From Lachnospira pectinoschiza (lineage in GTDB: Bacteria; Bacillota; Clostridia; Lachnospirales; Lachnospiraceae): 64,000 bases of DNA. Within the stretch, counting starts at the first letter, position 1; the number at the start of each line of letters is the position of its first letter. Where the stretch lies: assembly GCF_020564355.1 (NCBI RefSeq), contig NZ_JAJCRR010000002.1, positions 62,001 to 126,000 of the forward strand. The letters run 5' to 3'. Of this stretch, positions 44,683-53,889 are shown piece by piece. The notes under the pieces are model-generated. The model made no database searches. It saw only the letters and a program-made list of their open reading frames with translations, and was not told where the DNA came from. Made by a program: the position numbers and the translations under genes.

Positions 44683-45650
44683 TGATATAACCGTCCTTGA
44701 CAAATGTTATTCTCTTTAAAATACCGGTTCATCCGGTTCATTACCTGTTTTTTGTTGGCACTCCATAAAGGAGCTTTCAGCAGTTTTTTTGCACCGTCAC
44801 CCGTCAGCCGGTGAATTACCATATCCGGCGGAAGAATCTCTAAAATTTTCCCAAGGCAATCAAGATATTCGTCTTCCGTCATGACGGTAAAAAGCTTTTC
44901 TTCATAATCGCGTGCAAGGTCTGTGCCGGAAAGAATATGTAACAGCTGGAGTTTAATGCCGGAGGCTCCGCTGTGTCCGATATAATCTGCGGTCTGTAAC
45001 ATCATTTCCTGCGATTCAGAGGGCAGTCCGAGAATCATATGCACAATTGTTTCAATTCCGGCATCAGACAGCATTTTCATGGCATCATCAAATACAGAAA
45101 GACTGTAGCCGCGGCGGATATAGCGGGCGCTGCTTTCATGGATTGTCTGAAGTCCTAGTTCAACCCAGACCGGTTTTATGGCATTTAATTCAGAAAGCAG
45201 TGTAACAATCGCTGGTGTAATGCAGTCCGGTCTTGTTGCAATAGAAAGAATCCGGACGTCATCGTGCCGGATTGCTTCGGTAAAAATCTGTCTTAAATAA
45301 TCGGCCGGTGCATACGTATTGGTGTATGACTGAAAATAAGCGATATACTGACCGCCGTTATATTTACGGCTGATAAGTGCTTTTTCGGCTTCAATCTGTG
45401 CAGCAATGCCTGGAATTTTAGTATGCTGCGGTGTCACAATGCCTCCGGCAAGTAAAGAGGCACTGTTTCCAATCAGTGCCTCTCCTGAAAAATCACCGGA
45501 ACCGCCTGCACTGCAAAAAATACAGCCACGTGTGTCAATCCGTCCGTCACGGTTGGGACAGGTCATGCCGCCGCTTAAAGAAAGCTTGTACATTTTACAG
45601 CCATACGTTTCCTTTAAATATTCGCTTAGTGAATAGTAGTAAGGTTTCAT
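44679..45650 (-). CDS. TIGR01212-type radical SAM protein (YhcC-like)
   Basis: 323 residues. The N-terminus YYSLSEYLKETYGCKMYKLS and the cysteines in MTCPNRDGRIDTRGCIFCS near residue 30-48 (C, then CxxC) fit the YhcC/TIGR01212 group, as do the YFQSYTNTYAP block near 107 and GLQTIHESSARYIRRGY near 165. Function in the family is unresolved; a role in RNA modification has been proposed from its relatives. It begins 3 bases after the malic enzyme stop and overlaps DUF4364 by four bases, so the three genes form a tight operon. Confidence 0.9.
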   Translation of the reverse strand: MKPYYYSLSEYLKETYGCKMYKLSLSGGMTCPNRDGRIDTRGCIFCSAGGSGDFSGEALIGNSASLLAGGIVTPQHTKIPGIAAQIEAEKALISRKYNGGQYIAYFQSYTNTYAPADYLRQIFTEAIRHDDVRILSIATRPDCITPAIVTLLSELNAIKPVWVELGLQTIHESSARYIRRGYSLSVFDDAMKMLSDAGIETIVHMILGLPSESQEMMLQTADYIGHSGASGIKLQLLHILSGTDLARDYEEKLFTVMTEDEYLDCLGKILEILPPDMVIHRLTGDGAKKLLKAPLWSANKKQVMNRMNRYFKENNICQGRLYQ

Positions 45651-45653
45651 GGA

Positions 45654-46808
45654 CTATCTGGTAATATGGTCTTTTACAGCCTGACTTACGACATCAGCAA
45701 CGCGTTCATCAAAAGCTTCCGGTAAAATGTTGACATCGCTGACTTCATCCTCAGGAACTAAATTAGCAATGGCAAGTGCAGCAGCCAGCTTCATTTCTTC
45801 GGTAATCTGTGTTGCACGGCCTTCGAGTGCGCCTTTAAAGATACCCGGAAATGCGATAACGTTGTTGACCTGGTTCGGAAAGTCAGAACGGCCTGTACCG
45901 ACCACTTTTGCACCTGCAGCCTTTGCAACGTCCGGCATAATTTCAGGAACCGGATTTGCCATGGCAAAGATAATCGCATCTTTGTTCATGGACTGAACCA
46001 TTTCAGGAGTTACAATATTCGGAGCGGAAACACCGACAAAAATATCAGCACCCTTTAAAGCATCCGCCAGTGAACCGGTCTTATGTTCAAGATTCGTAAC
46101 ATCCATCATGGATTCCTGCATCCAGTTTAAACCTTCGCTTCCTTTAGAAAGGATACCGGACTTGTCGCACATGGTAACATGCTTAAATCCATATGTAAGG
46201 AGCAGCTTTGTAATGGCAACGCCGGCAGAACCGGCACCGTTTACAACAACCTGACAGTCTTCTTTTGTCTTTCCTGTAACCTTTAAACCATTGATAATAC
46301 CGGCAAGTACAACAATTGCGGTACCGTGCTGGTCATCGTGGAAAACAGGAATGTCTAAGAGTTCCTTTAAACGGGACTCGATTTCAAAGCATCGCGGCGC
46401 GGAAATATCTTCAAGATTAATTCCGCCAAAGGCAGGTGCAATATTGACAACAGTCTTGATAATTTCCTCTGTATCCTGTGTGTCCAGACAAATCGGCACA
46501 GCATTGACACCGCCGAAGGATTTGAAAAGAACAGCCTTTCCTTCCATAACAGGCATGGCTGCGTGAGCGCCGATGTTGCCCAGTCCTAAAACAGCACTGC
46601 CGTCTGATACAACGGCAACAGTGTTTGCCTTAATGGTGTACTTGTAAGCTGCTTCCTTATCCTTTGCGATGACCTTACATGGTTCAGCAACACCCGGAGT
46701 ATAAGCTAACGCAAGGTCTTCCCTTGTTGCAATATCCATCTTTGGTGTTGTTTCAAATTTTCCGTTCCATTCCTCATGAAGCTGTAAAGCCTTTTCTGCA
46801 TTTGTCAT
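45654..46808 (-). CDS. Malic enzyme (oxaloacetate-decarboxylating malate dehydrogenase)
   Basis: 384 residues, the short bacterial form. The malic N-terminal domain has AYTPGVAEPC near residue 33 and KANTVAVVSDGSAVLGLGN near 60. Metal-site residues lie in DISAPRCFEIESRL near 133 and FHDDQHGTA near 155. The NAD(P) domain carries the Rossmann VNGAGSAGVAI near 189. It converts malate to pyruvate and CO2 with NAD or NADP; cofactor choice is not clear from sequence. It heads the minus-strand operon and is divergent from rho. Confidence 0.93.
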   Translation of the reverse strand: MTNAEKALQLHEEWNGKFETTPKMDIATREDLALAYTPGVAEPCKVIAKDKEAAYKYTIKANTVAVVSDGSAVLGLGNIGAHAAMPVMEGKAVLFKSFGGVNAVPICLDTQDTEEIIKTVVNIAPAFGGINLEDISAPRCFEIESRLKELLDIPVFHDDQHGTAIVVLAGIINGLKVTGKTKEDCQVVVNGAGSAGVAITKLLLTYGFKHVTMCDKSGILSKGSEGLNWMQESMMDVTNLEHKTGSLADALKGADIFVGVSAPNIVTPEMVQSMNKDAIIFAMANPVPEIMPDVAKAAGAKVVGTGRSDFPNQVNNVIAFPGIFKGALEGRATQITEEMKLAAALAIANLVPEDEVSDVNILPEAFDERVADVVSQAVKDHITR

Positions 46809-46904
46809 TATAAATAATACCTGCCTTTCTTAAAAATCCAAAGATACTTTAAATCATACCATATACAAAATCTGACGGCAATATATTTTTAGAAAAAGAA
46901 AGGT

Positions 46905-46932
46905 TTGAAATTATGACAAAAAGGTGTATAAT
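46905..46932 (+). promoter_or_regulatory. Probable promoter of rho
   Basis: TTGAAA (46905-46910), 16-bp spacer and a perfect TATAAT (46927-46932). It leaves an untranslated leader of about 108 bases before rho, long enough for control, but no clear fold was recognised in it. Confidence 0.6.
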
Positions 46933-47047
46933 AGAGGAACAGTAATGAGATTTTCATAAGTGGTGCTGATTCAGTAACCGGATTCCCTGTTTATATTTGT
47001 TATATTTATTTATAGGAATGGAATTTATTTTAGGAGAGTATTAAGAT

Positions 47048-48589
47048 ATGAGAGAAAAACTTCAGACATTATCTTTAGTTGTATTACGCGAGTTTGCAAA
47101 GGATAAAAAAATCAAAGGAATTACAGCGATGCGCAAGGCAGAGCTGATTGATGCAATTATTGAAGCTTCAGGTGGAGAAGAAGCACAGGCAGAAGCATCG
47201 GAAAAACAGAATACCGAAGCACAGAGTACACAAAGACAGGAAGAACACCAGGAGGTTCAAAGTACGGCAGCACCGGCAGCACGTACCGGAAGAAGTGAAG
47301 AAACACCGCGTTACACAAGAAACGATAATGCACAGAGAAGCAATGAGCGTCCGCATTATGAAGAACGCCGTGAATACCGCCACTATGAAGGCAGACAGGA
47401 TTATAAAAACGACAGAACGGAATACAGGAATGACCGTCAGGACTACAGAAGTGATATGAAATCCGATGAACCCGATGCAAACGGAATCCTTGAAGTCCTT
47501 GCAGAGGGATATGGATTTATCCGCTGTGAGAATTTCCTGCCGGGTGAAAATGATGTGTATGTATCGCCGACACAGATCCGCCGCTTTAATTTAAAGACAG
47601 GTGATATTATCAAAGGACCGAAGCGTATCCGTACACAGAATGAAAAATTTTCAGCGCTTTTATATCTTGAGTCTGTCAACGGATTAGATCCGATGCTTGC
47701 AACCAAAAGACCGGCATTTGAAAAACTGACACCGATTTTCCCGAATGAGAGAATTCATTTAGAGAAAAATACAAATACCGTGGCAATGCGCATGGTAGAT
47801 TTGATTTCTCCGATTGGCAAGGGACAGCGAGGCATGATTGTATCACAGCCAAAGTCCGGTAAGACAACCCTGTTAAAGCAGATTGCGACAGCCGTAACCA
47901 AGAACAACCCGGAAATGCACCTGATGATTCTGTTAATTGATGAACGTCCGGAAGAAGTTACGGATATTAAAGAGTCCATTACAGGGGATAATGTGGAAGT
48001 TATTTATTCTACATTTGATGAACTGCCGGAACGTCACAGACGTGTATCTGAAATGGTTATCGAGCGTGCAAAGCGTCTGGTGGAGCAGAAACAGGATGTT
48101 ATTATTTTATTAGACAGTATTACAAGACTGGCAAGAGCCTATAATCTTACTGTACAGGCAAGCGGACGAACCTTATCCGGTGGTCTGGACCCGGCGGCAC
48201 TGCATATGCCAAAGCGTTTCTTTGGTGCGGCAAGAAATATGAGAGAAGGCGGAAGCCTTACCATTCTGGCAACGGCATTGGTTGAAACGGGCAGTAAGAT
48301 GGATGATGTTGTATTTGAAGAATTTAAGGGAACGGGTAACATGGAACTGGTACTTGACAGAAAGCTGTCTGAAAAGAGAGTGTTCCCGGCGATTGATATT
48401 GCAAAGTCCAGTACACGACGTGAAGATTTGCTGTTAAGCCGCGAAGAACAGGAAGCGGTAGATATTATGCGGAAGGCGTTAAACGGACTAAAGACAGATG
48501 AAGCAGCAGAACGCATCTTAGACTTATTTGCAAAGACAAGAAATAATGCAGAATTTGTACAGACCGTCCGCAAGAACCGTTATATATAG
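47048..48589 (+). CDS. rho: Transcription termination factor Rho with disordered N-terminal insert
   Basis: 513 residues against about 420 in many bacteria. After the N-terminal Rho_N helix (residues 1-40, TAMRKAELIDAIIEA) comes an insert of about 100 residues, first Gln/Glu/Ala-rich and then Arg/Tyr/Asn/Asp-rich (EERREYRHYEGRQDYKNDR). The RNA-binding cold-shock domain (GILEVLAEGYGFIRCENFLPGE) begins near 146. The ATPase core has Walker A SQPKSGKTTLLK near 270, then LLIDERPEEVTD near 297 and the SGRTLSGGLDPAAL Q/R-loop region near 372. Hexameric RNA helicase that ends transcription. The insert is likely unstructured. Confidence 0.97.
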   Translation: MREKLQTLSLVVLREFAKDKKIKGITAMRKAELIDAIIEASGGEEAQAEASEKQNTEAQSTQRQEEHQEVQSTAAPAARTGRSEETPRYTRNDNAQRSNERPHYEERREYRHYEGRQDYKNDRTEYRNDRQDYRSDMKSDEPDANGILEVLAEGYGFIRCENFLPGENDVYVSPTQIRRFNLKTGDIIKGPKRIRTQNEKFSALLYLESVNGLDPMLATKRPAFEKLTPIFPNERIHLEKNTNTVAMRMVDLISPIGKGQRGMIVSQPKSGKTTLLKQIATAVTKNNPEMHLMILLIDERPEEVTDIKESITGDNVEVIYSTFDELPERHRRVSEMVIERAKRLVEQKQDVIILLDSITRLARAYNLTVQASGRTLSGGLDPAALHMPKRFFGAARNMREGGSLTILATALVETGSKMDDVVFEEFKGTGNMELVLDRKLSEKRVFPAIDIAKSSTRREDLLLSREEQEAVDIMRKALNGLKTDEAAERILDLFAKTRNNAEFVQTVRKNRYI

Positions 48590-48655
48590 AAACCGGAGGT
48601 TTATGAAAGGACGGACCGGTCTGTTAAAATCAGAAAAAAATTTTAAAAATAATGC

Positions 48656-48684
48656 TTGCATTCATAATATCCTTATGATACAAT
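48656..48684 (+). promoter_or_regulatory. Probable promoter of rpmE
   Basis: TTGCAT (48656-48661), 17-bp spacer and TACAAT (48679-48684), about 90 bases before the rpmE start. Confidence 0.6.
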
Positions 48685-48718
48685 AAGAAAGCTGTTTATC
48701 ACAGATAAAGAGATCACT

Positions 48719-48738
48719 TTGTGAGATTCGTCTCACAA
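48719..48738 (+). promoter_or_regulatory. Leader hairpin of rpmE
   Basis: TTGTGAGA pairs perfectly with TCTCACAA around a stable TTCG loop, 37 bases before the rpmE start and inside the predicted leader. Autoregulatory leaders for L31 are known in several phyla; whether this is one cannot be decided without a covariance search. Confidence 0.5.
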
Positions 48739-48775
48739 TGACAATACTTATTTAAATATTAAAGAGGTGAAAATC

Positions 48776-48982
48776 ATGAGAGAAGGAATCCATCCAGAGT
48801 ACCATCAGGCAAAGGTTGTTTGCAACTGTGGTAATGAATTTGTTACAGGTTCAACAAAGGAAGAAATCCATGTTGAAATTTGCTCAAAGTGCCATCCTTT
48901 CTATACAGGACAGCAGAAGGCATCATCTGTTCGCGGACGTATTGATAAGTTCAACAAGAAGTACGGCGTACAGAACAATTAA
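48776..48982 (+). CDS. rpmE: 50S ribosomal protein L31
   Basis: 68 residues from ATG 48776 (AGAGGTG upstream; an in-frame GTG at 48767 is part of that site). Typical L31: [22 protein letters not shown], then [14 protein letters not shown] and [11 protein letters not shown]. Cysteines are present as CNC and CSKC, so it is the zinc-binding form. It follows rho, as in related clostridia. Confidence 0.97.
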   Translation: MREGIHPEYHQAKVVCNCGNEFVTGSTKEEIHVEICSKCHPFYTGQQKASSVRGRIDKFNKKYGVQNN

Positions 48983-49058
48983 TCAGAACATAAGGTTGAG
49001 GTTGACCAGACCTCAACTTTTTTGTTATTATGGTAAAAAATATGCTTAGAGGTGTGCG

Positions 49059-50579
49059 ATGAAACCATCAGGAATCGGCGGACAGGCTGTTATTGAAGGA
49101 ATTATGATGCGCAATAAGGATCAGTATTCCATTGCAGTCCGTAAGCCAGATAATGAAATAGAAGTAACAGTCAGAGATTGTAATCAGCTGCAAAAGAAAC
49201 ATCCGTGGCTGAATTATCCGATAATCCGGGGAGTATACAGCTTTGTGGATTCTTTAGTAACGGGAATTTCCACAATCAATTATTCGGCTTCGTTTTATGA
49301 TGATCCGGCAGAGCAGAAGAGTACAAAAGCCGATGAAATCGGAAGGGCTGTTTTTAAAGATAAATTAGAAGCGGTTTTAATGGCGTTTACGGTTATTTTA
49401 TCTGTTGTATTTGCAGTAGCACTGTTTATGCTTATTCCGTATTTTGTATCCAGACTGCTGACACCTTATGTTTCTTCTCAATTTTTGTTGAATTTTATAG
49501 AAGGTATTGTGAGAGTTGTCTTATTTATTTTATACATACTGGCAATTTCACAGATGAAGGATATTAAAAGAACATTTATGTACCACGGTGCAGAGCATAA
49601 GTGTATCAACTGCATTGAGCATGGCGCAAGACTGACACCGGAAAATGTAAAAAACAGCTCGCGTTATCACAAGCGCTGCGGAACAAGCTTTTTGTTTCTG
49701 GTGATGTTTGTCAGTGTGATATTTTTTATATTTATCAGAATCGAAAATACGGCGGTGCAGCTCGTTTTAAGAATCCTGCTGATTCCGGTCATTGCGGGTG
49801 TTTCATATGAATTAATCCGCTGGGCGGGCAGAAGCGAAAATGTATTTATCACAGCACTCAGCAAGCCGGGGCTGTGGCTTCAGAAGCTCACGACCAAAGA
49901 ACCGGATATGGATATGATTGAAGTGGCGATTAAAGCAGTAGAAGAAGTCTTTGACTGGGAAGCATTTTTATTGGATTATTATAAGGATACCGAACAGCCG
50001 GTAGCGGAAATGGCAGCCAACGAAGCTTCTCTTGCGATTACATCGACCATTACGACAGGTGCGGATCGGAATACACGTTCCTTAAATCCGGATGAAGTTG
50101 TACAGGAAAATACACAGCAGACGACACAGCCTGAAAAAGAATATATTGCACCGGATGATACGGATATATTAGAAGGCGGTCAGATTACGGACGCAGAGGG
50201 TGCAAAAGAGCAGGAAAAGAATCCGGACAGCACTGAAAATTCAGAACAGCAGTCCGAAACCGGCAGTCCGGTAGAAAATAAAGAAAAGTCTGAGCCGGAA
50301 AGTGAAAATGCAGATATAAAACAGCAGTCAGAATCACAGGAATCAGAAGCCGGAGAAGATGATGAGGACGATGATGAACTGCCGGAGGGCTTTGAAATTA
50401 TAGAAGACCCGCAGGAATCTGTGGACACGGCAGCACAGCAGGCATCCGAAAGTAATCTGTCAGTAGAAAGCGATAAGGGGCTTGAAGAAGGTGACGGCTT
50501 TGAATTTATCGAGGATGAAGAAGACGAAGATTACGCAGAGGAACTTCCTCTTTTCAAAGAGAGAGTGGATAAAAAGTGA
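49059..50579 (+). CDS. yqhQ: DUF1385 membrane protein YqhQ with acidic C-terminal tail
   Basis: 506 residues. The first 300 match DUF1385/YqhQ: IGGQAVIEGIMMRNKD near residue 6, RGVYSFVDSLVTG near 57, about four membrane segments (111-135, 147-168, 208-226, 232-250), and the hallmark MYHGAEHKCINCIEHG near 175. Residues 310-506 are a Glu/Asp/Ser/Gln-rich tail that is probably disordered and not part of the family core. The family's function is unknown; a thioredoxin-like or envelope role has been guessed. The stop overlaps the prmC start region, so expression is coupled. Confidence 0.88.
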   Translation: MKPSGIGGQAVIEGIMMRNKDQYSIAVRKPDNEIEVTVRDCNQLQKKHPWLNYPIIRGVYSFVDSLVTGISTINYSASFYDDPAEQKSTKADEIGRAVFKDKLEAVLMAFTVILSVVFAVALFMLIPYFVSRLLTPYVSSQFLLNFIEGIVRVVLFILYILAISQMKDIKRTFMYHGAEHKCINCIEHGARLTPENVKNSSRYHKRCGTSFLFLVMFVSVIFFIFIRIENTAVQLVLRILLIPVIAGVSYELIRWAGRSENVFITALSKPGLWLQKLTTKEPDMDMIEVAIKAVEEVFDWEAFLLDYYKDTEQPVAEMAANEASLAITSTITTGADRNTRSLNPDEVVQENTQQTTQPEKEYIAPDDTDILEGGQITDAEGAKEQEKNPDSTENSEQQSETGSPVENKEKSEPESENADIKQQSESQESEAGEDDEDDDELPEGFEIIEDPQESVDTAAQQASESNLSVESDKGLEEGDGFEFIEDEEDEDYAEELPLFKERVDKK

Positions 50580-51454
50580 TGTGCAGGGATATGATGATAC
50601 AGGAAAATCTGACCATATCCGACGCGGTGCGTGAGGGTGCAAAAAGACTGAAACAGTGCGGCATTGAAAATGCAGACTACGACAGCTATGCCCTGTTGTC
50701 TGAAATCAACGGCATGGACAGGACATATTATCTGATGAATGGATCAAAGCTGCTTACCCGTGTAGAACAGGAACGTTTTTTTGACTATATTGAACGTAGA
50801 AGCAGTCATGAGCCGTTGCAGCACATTTTAGGCAGGGCATTTTTTTACGGACATGAATTTAAGGTCAGTCCCGATGTACTGATTCCAAGACCGGATACGG
50901 AAGTGCTTGTGGAGCAGGTGTTAAAGGTCTGTACGGACGGTATGACAGTTGTAGATATGTGTACCGGTTCAGGCTGCATTCTGCTGTCTGTTGCACTGGA
51001 ACGAAAGCTTTCAAAGGGTATCGGTGTGGATATTTCCGGGAAGGCACTTGCGGTTGCAAAGGCTAATCAAGAAGCCCTTGCACCGGAAAATGTGACACTG
51101 ATTCAGAGCGATTTATTTGAAAACGCAGGAAAGTATCTTATGGAACAGTCCGTGGATATTGTGGTTTCCAATCCGCCGTATATCTGTACAGAGGTGATTG
51201 ACAGTTTATCGGAGGAAGTGCGCCTGCATGACCCGGTGCTGGCATTGGACGGACATGAGGACGGATTATATTTTTACAGAAAGATTACAAAGCAGGCGAA
51301 AAGCTTTTTAAAGCCCGGCGGCCGGCTGTTTTATGAAATCGGTTATGACCAGTCTGCGGCAGTCGAAGCACTGCTTTGTAAAGAAGGCTATACACAGGTG
51401 TCAACCGTAAAAGATTTGGCGGGACTTGACAGAGTCGTTATGGGCAGATTATAA
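50579..51454 (+). CDS. prmC: Peptide chain release factor N5-glutamine methyltransferase
   Basis: About 291 residues. A short helical N-domain (EPLQHILGRAFFYGHEF near 80) precedes the SAM methyltransferase fold with motif I VVDMCTGSGCILLSVA near 122 and the hallmark VSNPPYICTEV near 197. It methylates the Gln of the GGQ loop in release factors; its substrate PrfA is encoded next. The start is ambiguous: ATG 50579 overlaps the yqhQ stop (TGATG), while ATGs at 50591 and 50594 lie just after AGGGA. This does not affect the domain. Confidence 0.95.
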   Translation: MCRDMMIQENLTISDAVREGAKRLKQCGIENADYDSYALLSEINGMDRTYYLMNGSKLLTRVEQERFFDYIERRSSHEPLQHILGRAFFYGHEFKVSPDVLIPRPDTEVLVEQVLKVCTDGMTVVDMCTGSGCILLSVALERKLSKGIGVDISGKALAVAKANQEALAPENVTLIQSDLFENAGKYLMEQSVDIVVSNPPYICTEVIDSLSEEVRLHDPVLALDGHEDGLYFYRKITKQAKSFLKPGGRLFYEIGYDQSAAVEALLCKEGYTQVSTVKDLAGLDRVVMGRL

Positions 51455-51497
51455 ATAAAGAAAGACAGAGAACCGGAAAGAAAGGATAAAATAGATT

Positions 51498-52577
51498 ATG
51501 GATATGTTTGACAGATTGGAAGATACCGTAAACCGTTATGAGGATATTACGGCAGAACTGGGAAATCCGGATGTGGTTAATGACCAGAACCGTTTTAGAA
51601 AGCTGATGAAAGAGCAGAGCAGTCTGGCTCCGTTAATTGCTACGTATACAGAATACAAAAACTGTAAGCAGACAATTGAAGACAGTTTACAGCTTTTAGA
51701 TGAAGAATCCGATGAAGAATTAAAGGAACTGGCAAAAGAAGAATTAAATGAAGCGAAAAAACGCGTAGAAGAACTGGAAAATGAAATTAAAATTTTACTT
51801 CTGCCAAAGGATCCGAATGATGACAAGGATATTATCGTTGAAATCCGTGCGGGTGCGGGCGGTGATGAAGCGGCACTTTTTGCGGCAGAGCTGTTCCGTA
51901 TGTATACCCATTATGTAGAATCAAAGGGATGGAAGGTCGAAGTTGTCAACGCGGATGAAACAGGCATTGGTGGTATGAAGGAAATCGAATTCATGGTAAA
52001 GGGACAGGGTGCATACTCTGTTTTAAAATATGAAAGCGGTGTACACCGTGTACAGCGTGTGCCGGAAACAGAATCCGGCGGACGTATCCATACTTCTACG
52101 GCTTCGGTTGCAGTTATGCCGGAAGCAGAAGAAGTAGATATCCAGATTGATGAAAAAGATATCCGTATCGATGTTATGCGTGCTTCCGGAAACGGCGGAC
52201 AGTGTGTCAATACAACGGATTCCGCTGTACGACTGACCCACTATCCGACAGGCATTGTTATTTATTCACAGACAGAAAAGTCACAGATTCAGAATAAAGA
52301 AAAGGCATTTGCTCTCCTGCGTGCAAAACTCTATGATTTAGAGATTCAGAAGGCACATGATGCGGAAGCAGATGCGAGAAGAAGCCAGATTGGTACAGGT
52401 GACCGTTCTGAAAAGATTCGTACTTACAACTTCCCACAGGGACGTGTAACCGACCACAGAATCGGTCTGACGCTGTATAAGCTGGACAAGATTATGGACG
52501 GCGATATCCAGGAAATCATCGATGCCTGCATCGCGGCAGACCAGGCAGCCAAATTGGCGAAAATGGGTGATGAATAA
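51498..52577 (+). CDS. prfA: Peptide chain release factor 1
   Basis: 359 residues, the usual length. The GGQ motif is in [20 protein letters not shown] near residue 231-235 and the anticodon-like PET is in VPETESGGR near 190, as expected for RF1 (UAA and UAG). The start has GAAAGGAT upstream. It follows prmC by 43 bases in the conserved pair and ends with a terminator. Confidence 0.98.
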   Translation: MDMFDRLEDTVNRYEDITAELGNPDVVNDQNRFRKLMKEQSSLAPLIATYTEYKNCKQTIEDSLQLLDEESDEELKELAKEELNEAKKRVEELENEIKILLLPKDPNDDKDIIVEIRAGAGGDEAALFAAELFRMYTHYVESKGWKVEVVNADETGIGGMKEIEFMVKGQGAYSVLKYESGVHRVQRVPETESGGRIHTSTASVAVMPEAEEVDIQIDEKDIRIDVMRASGNGGQCVNTTDSAVRLTHYPTGIVIYSQTEKSQIQNKEKAFALLRAKLYDLEIQKAHDAEADARRSQIGTGDRSEKIRTYNFPQGRVTDHRIGLTLYKLDKIMDGDIQEIIDACIAADQAAKLAKMGDE

Positions 52578-52618
52578 AGTATTGGAAATATCGGTGTATA
52601 AGAACTGAATAAATTTGT

Positions 52619-52658
52619 AAAAAGCGGTCTTTTGATGTGGTCAGAAGGCTGCTTTTTT
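52619..52658 (+). terminator. Terminator of prfA
   Basis: AAAAAGC pairs with GCTTTTT, with inner CTT-TGA / TCA-AAG pairing, and ends in a T-run. Confidence 0.8.
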
Positions 52659-52958
52659 CAGTATTTAGTGTGTCTTCAATTTTTAGGACAAGTTGCATAA
52701 AATCACTATTTTTTATAAATAATTATTGAGTAAGAACATAATATGTATAAATGAATATCTAAGTATAAATCGTACGTTTGTATACTCGTTTTTGTACTCT
52801 ATGGTACAGAATAATACAAGTGTATAGTTCATCAATAAATTTGTTTATTATACTCAGATTTACTCCTATAATAACGATATAATATTTATAGAATAGCTTG
52901 CAATTTCTTATAAGGGAATGATATAATGAATACACAGAAAAAAGATAGTTCAAATGAA
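52659..52958. other. A/T-rich gene-free stretch
   Basis: About 300 bases with no credible gene on either strand. A -10-like TATAAT occurs more than once (near 52871 and 52879), so a promoter for the two small genes that follow is likely here, but no single -35/-10 pair stands out. The base composition is far more A/T-rich than the prfA side, marking the start of the second accessory stretch. Confidence 0.5.
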
Positions 52959-52973
52959 AAGGAGGTTGGTGAT

Positions 52974-53123
52974 ATGGTATTAACAAAACCTATTAATAAA
53001 ATAGAAATAATTAAAAATGATAATACGAAAAAATTCATACACGAATTTAATAAAAATAAGGTTTCAACAGAATTTTTAAGTTCTTGTAAAAAGGCGGCTG
53101 ATTTATTTGGAAAACAAAAGTAA
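52974..53123 (+). CDS. 49-residue protein, possible antitoxin-like partner of the GNAT gene
   Basis: ATG 52974 has an excellent AAGGAGG at 52959-52965 with 8-base spacing; a longer in-frame ATG at 52926 would include this site. The product is basic and hydrophilic (MVLTKPINKIEIIKNDNTKK, ending KKAADLFGKQK) and ends 17 bases inside the GNAT gene. Small proteins that overlap a GNAT acetyltransferase in this way are often antitoxins, but I do not recognise this family. Confidence 0.55.
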   Translation: MVLTKPINKIEIIKNDNTKKFIHEFNKNKVSTEFLSSCKKAADLFGKQK

Positions 53124-53775
53124 ACATAAACACATAATGAATTTTAATCCTGATGTGATGTTGTTGGAACAGGCATATCAGGATTATTTATATGAAATTC
53201 AAAAATTTAATGCGGGTAAGGGTTACGAAAATTTTAATGATTTTGTTGTTGATGAAGCGAATGATTATAAAAATATAGGTGATGGTGTTACATATACAGT
53301 TTGGAACGTATTTTTGGATGATTTAGGAAAAGAAGAAAAACGGGAACTTGTTGCATACTATACATTAGCAGCTACATCAATACCATATGAAGATAGAATT
53401 CGTTTAGATGAGGAAGAAGCGGCGGAAGAAGGTAAAGAGTTCGATATTCAAATTTATGGAATATCAGCTATTGAAATAAAAATGTTTGCTGTAGATGAAA
53501 AATATCAAAATATATTTTTTGAATATGAGGGGCAGGATTTGCCAATTTCCGCATGGATAATGCGAAATATTATAAGTTATCTTGAAAATTTATCCAATAC
53601 TGTTGTAGGATTTAAAGCAATATTTTTACATTCAGTACCACAGGCAGAGTCATTTTATGAAATGAATGGTTTTAATAAAGTGAAAATTAATATGAAACCA
53701 TTACAGTGTATAGATTCAGAATTTACTTCAATGTATTTAGCGTTAAAAGAAATAAAGATGAATTATGATGATTGA
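53107..53775 (+). CDS. GNAT-fold acetyltransferase-like protein
   Basis: Up to 222 residues. The start is probably TTG 53107, with AAAAAGGCGG upstream; ATG 53137 has no ribosome site. The second half fits a GNAT fold: a core strand ISAIEIKMFAVDEKYQ near 115-132, a helix SAWIMRNIISYLENL near 150, a later strand VVGFKAIFLHSVPQAESFYEMNGF near 165-190. The canonical Q/RxxGxG/A loop that grips acetyl-CoA is not evident. Its very acidic middle insert (RLDEEEAAEEGKEFD) separates the strands. It could be a toxin or a modifying enzyme; the overlap with the 49-codon gene favours a two-gene unit. Confidence 0.7.
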   Translation: MENKSKHKHIMNFNPDVMLLEQAYQDYLYEIQKFNAGKGYENFNDFVVDEANDYKNIGDGVTYTVWNVFLDDLGKEEKRELVAYYTLAATSIPYEDRIRLDEEEAAEEGKEFDIQIYGISAIEIKMFAVDEKYQNIFFEYEGQDLPISAWIMRNIISYLENLSNTVVGFKAIFLHSVPQAESFYEMNGFNKVKINMKPLQCIDSEFTSMYLALKEIKMNYDD

Positions 53776-53889
53776 TTGTTAAAATTTGATAATATTGATA
53801 TTGCAGACCATCTAAAATGACAATTTTATATTTTTATGTTATTATATTTATTAGGGAAAATTCAATAAATATGAAGGAGATTATAAAAT

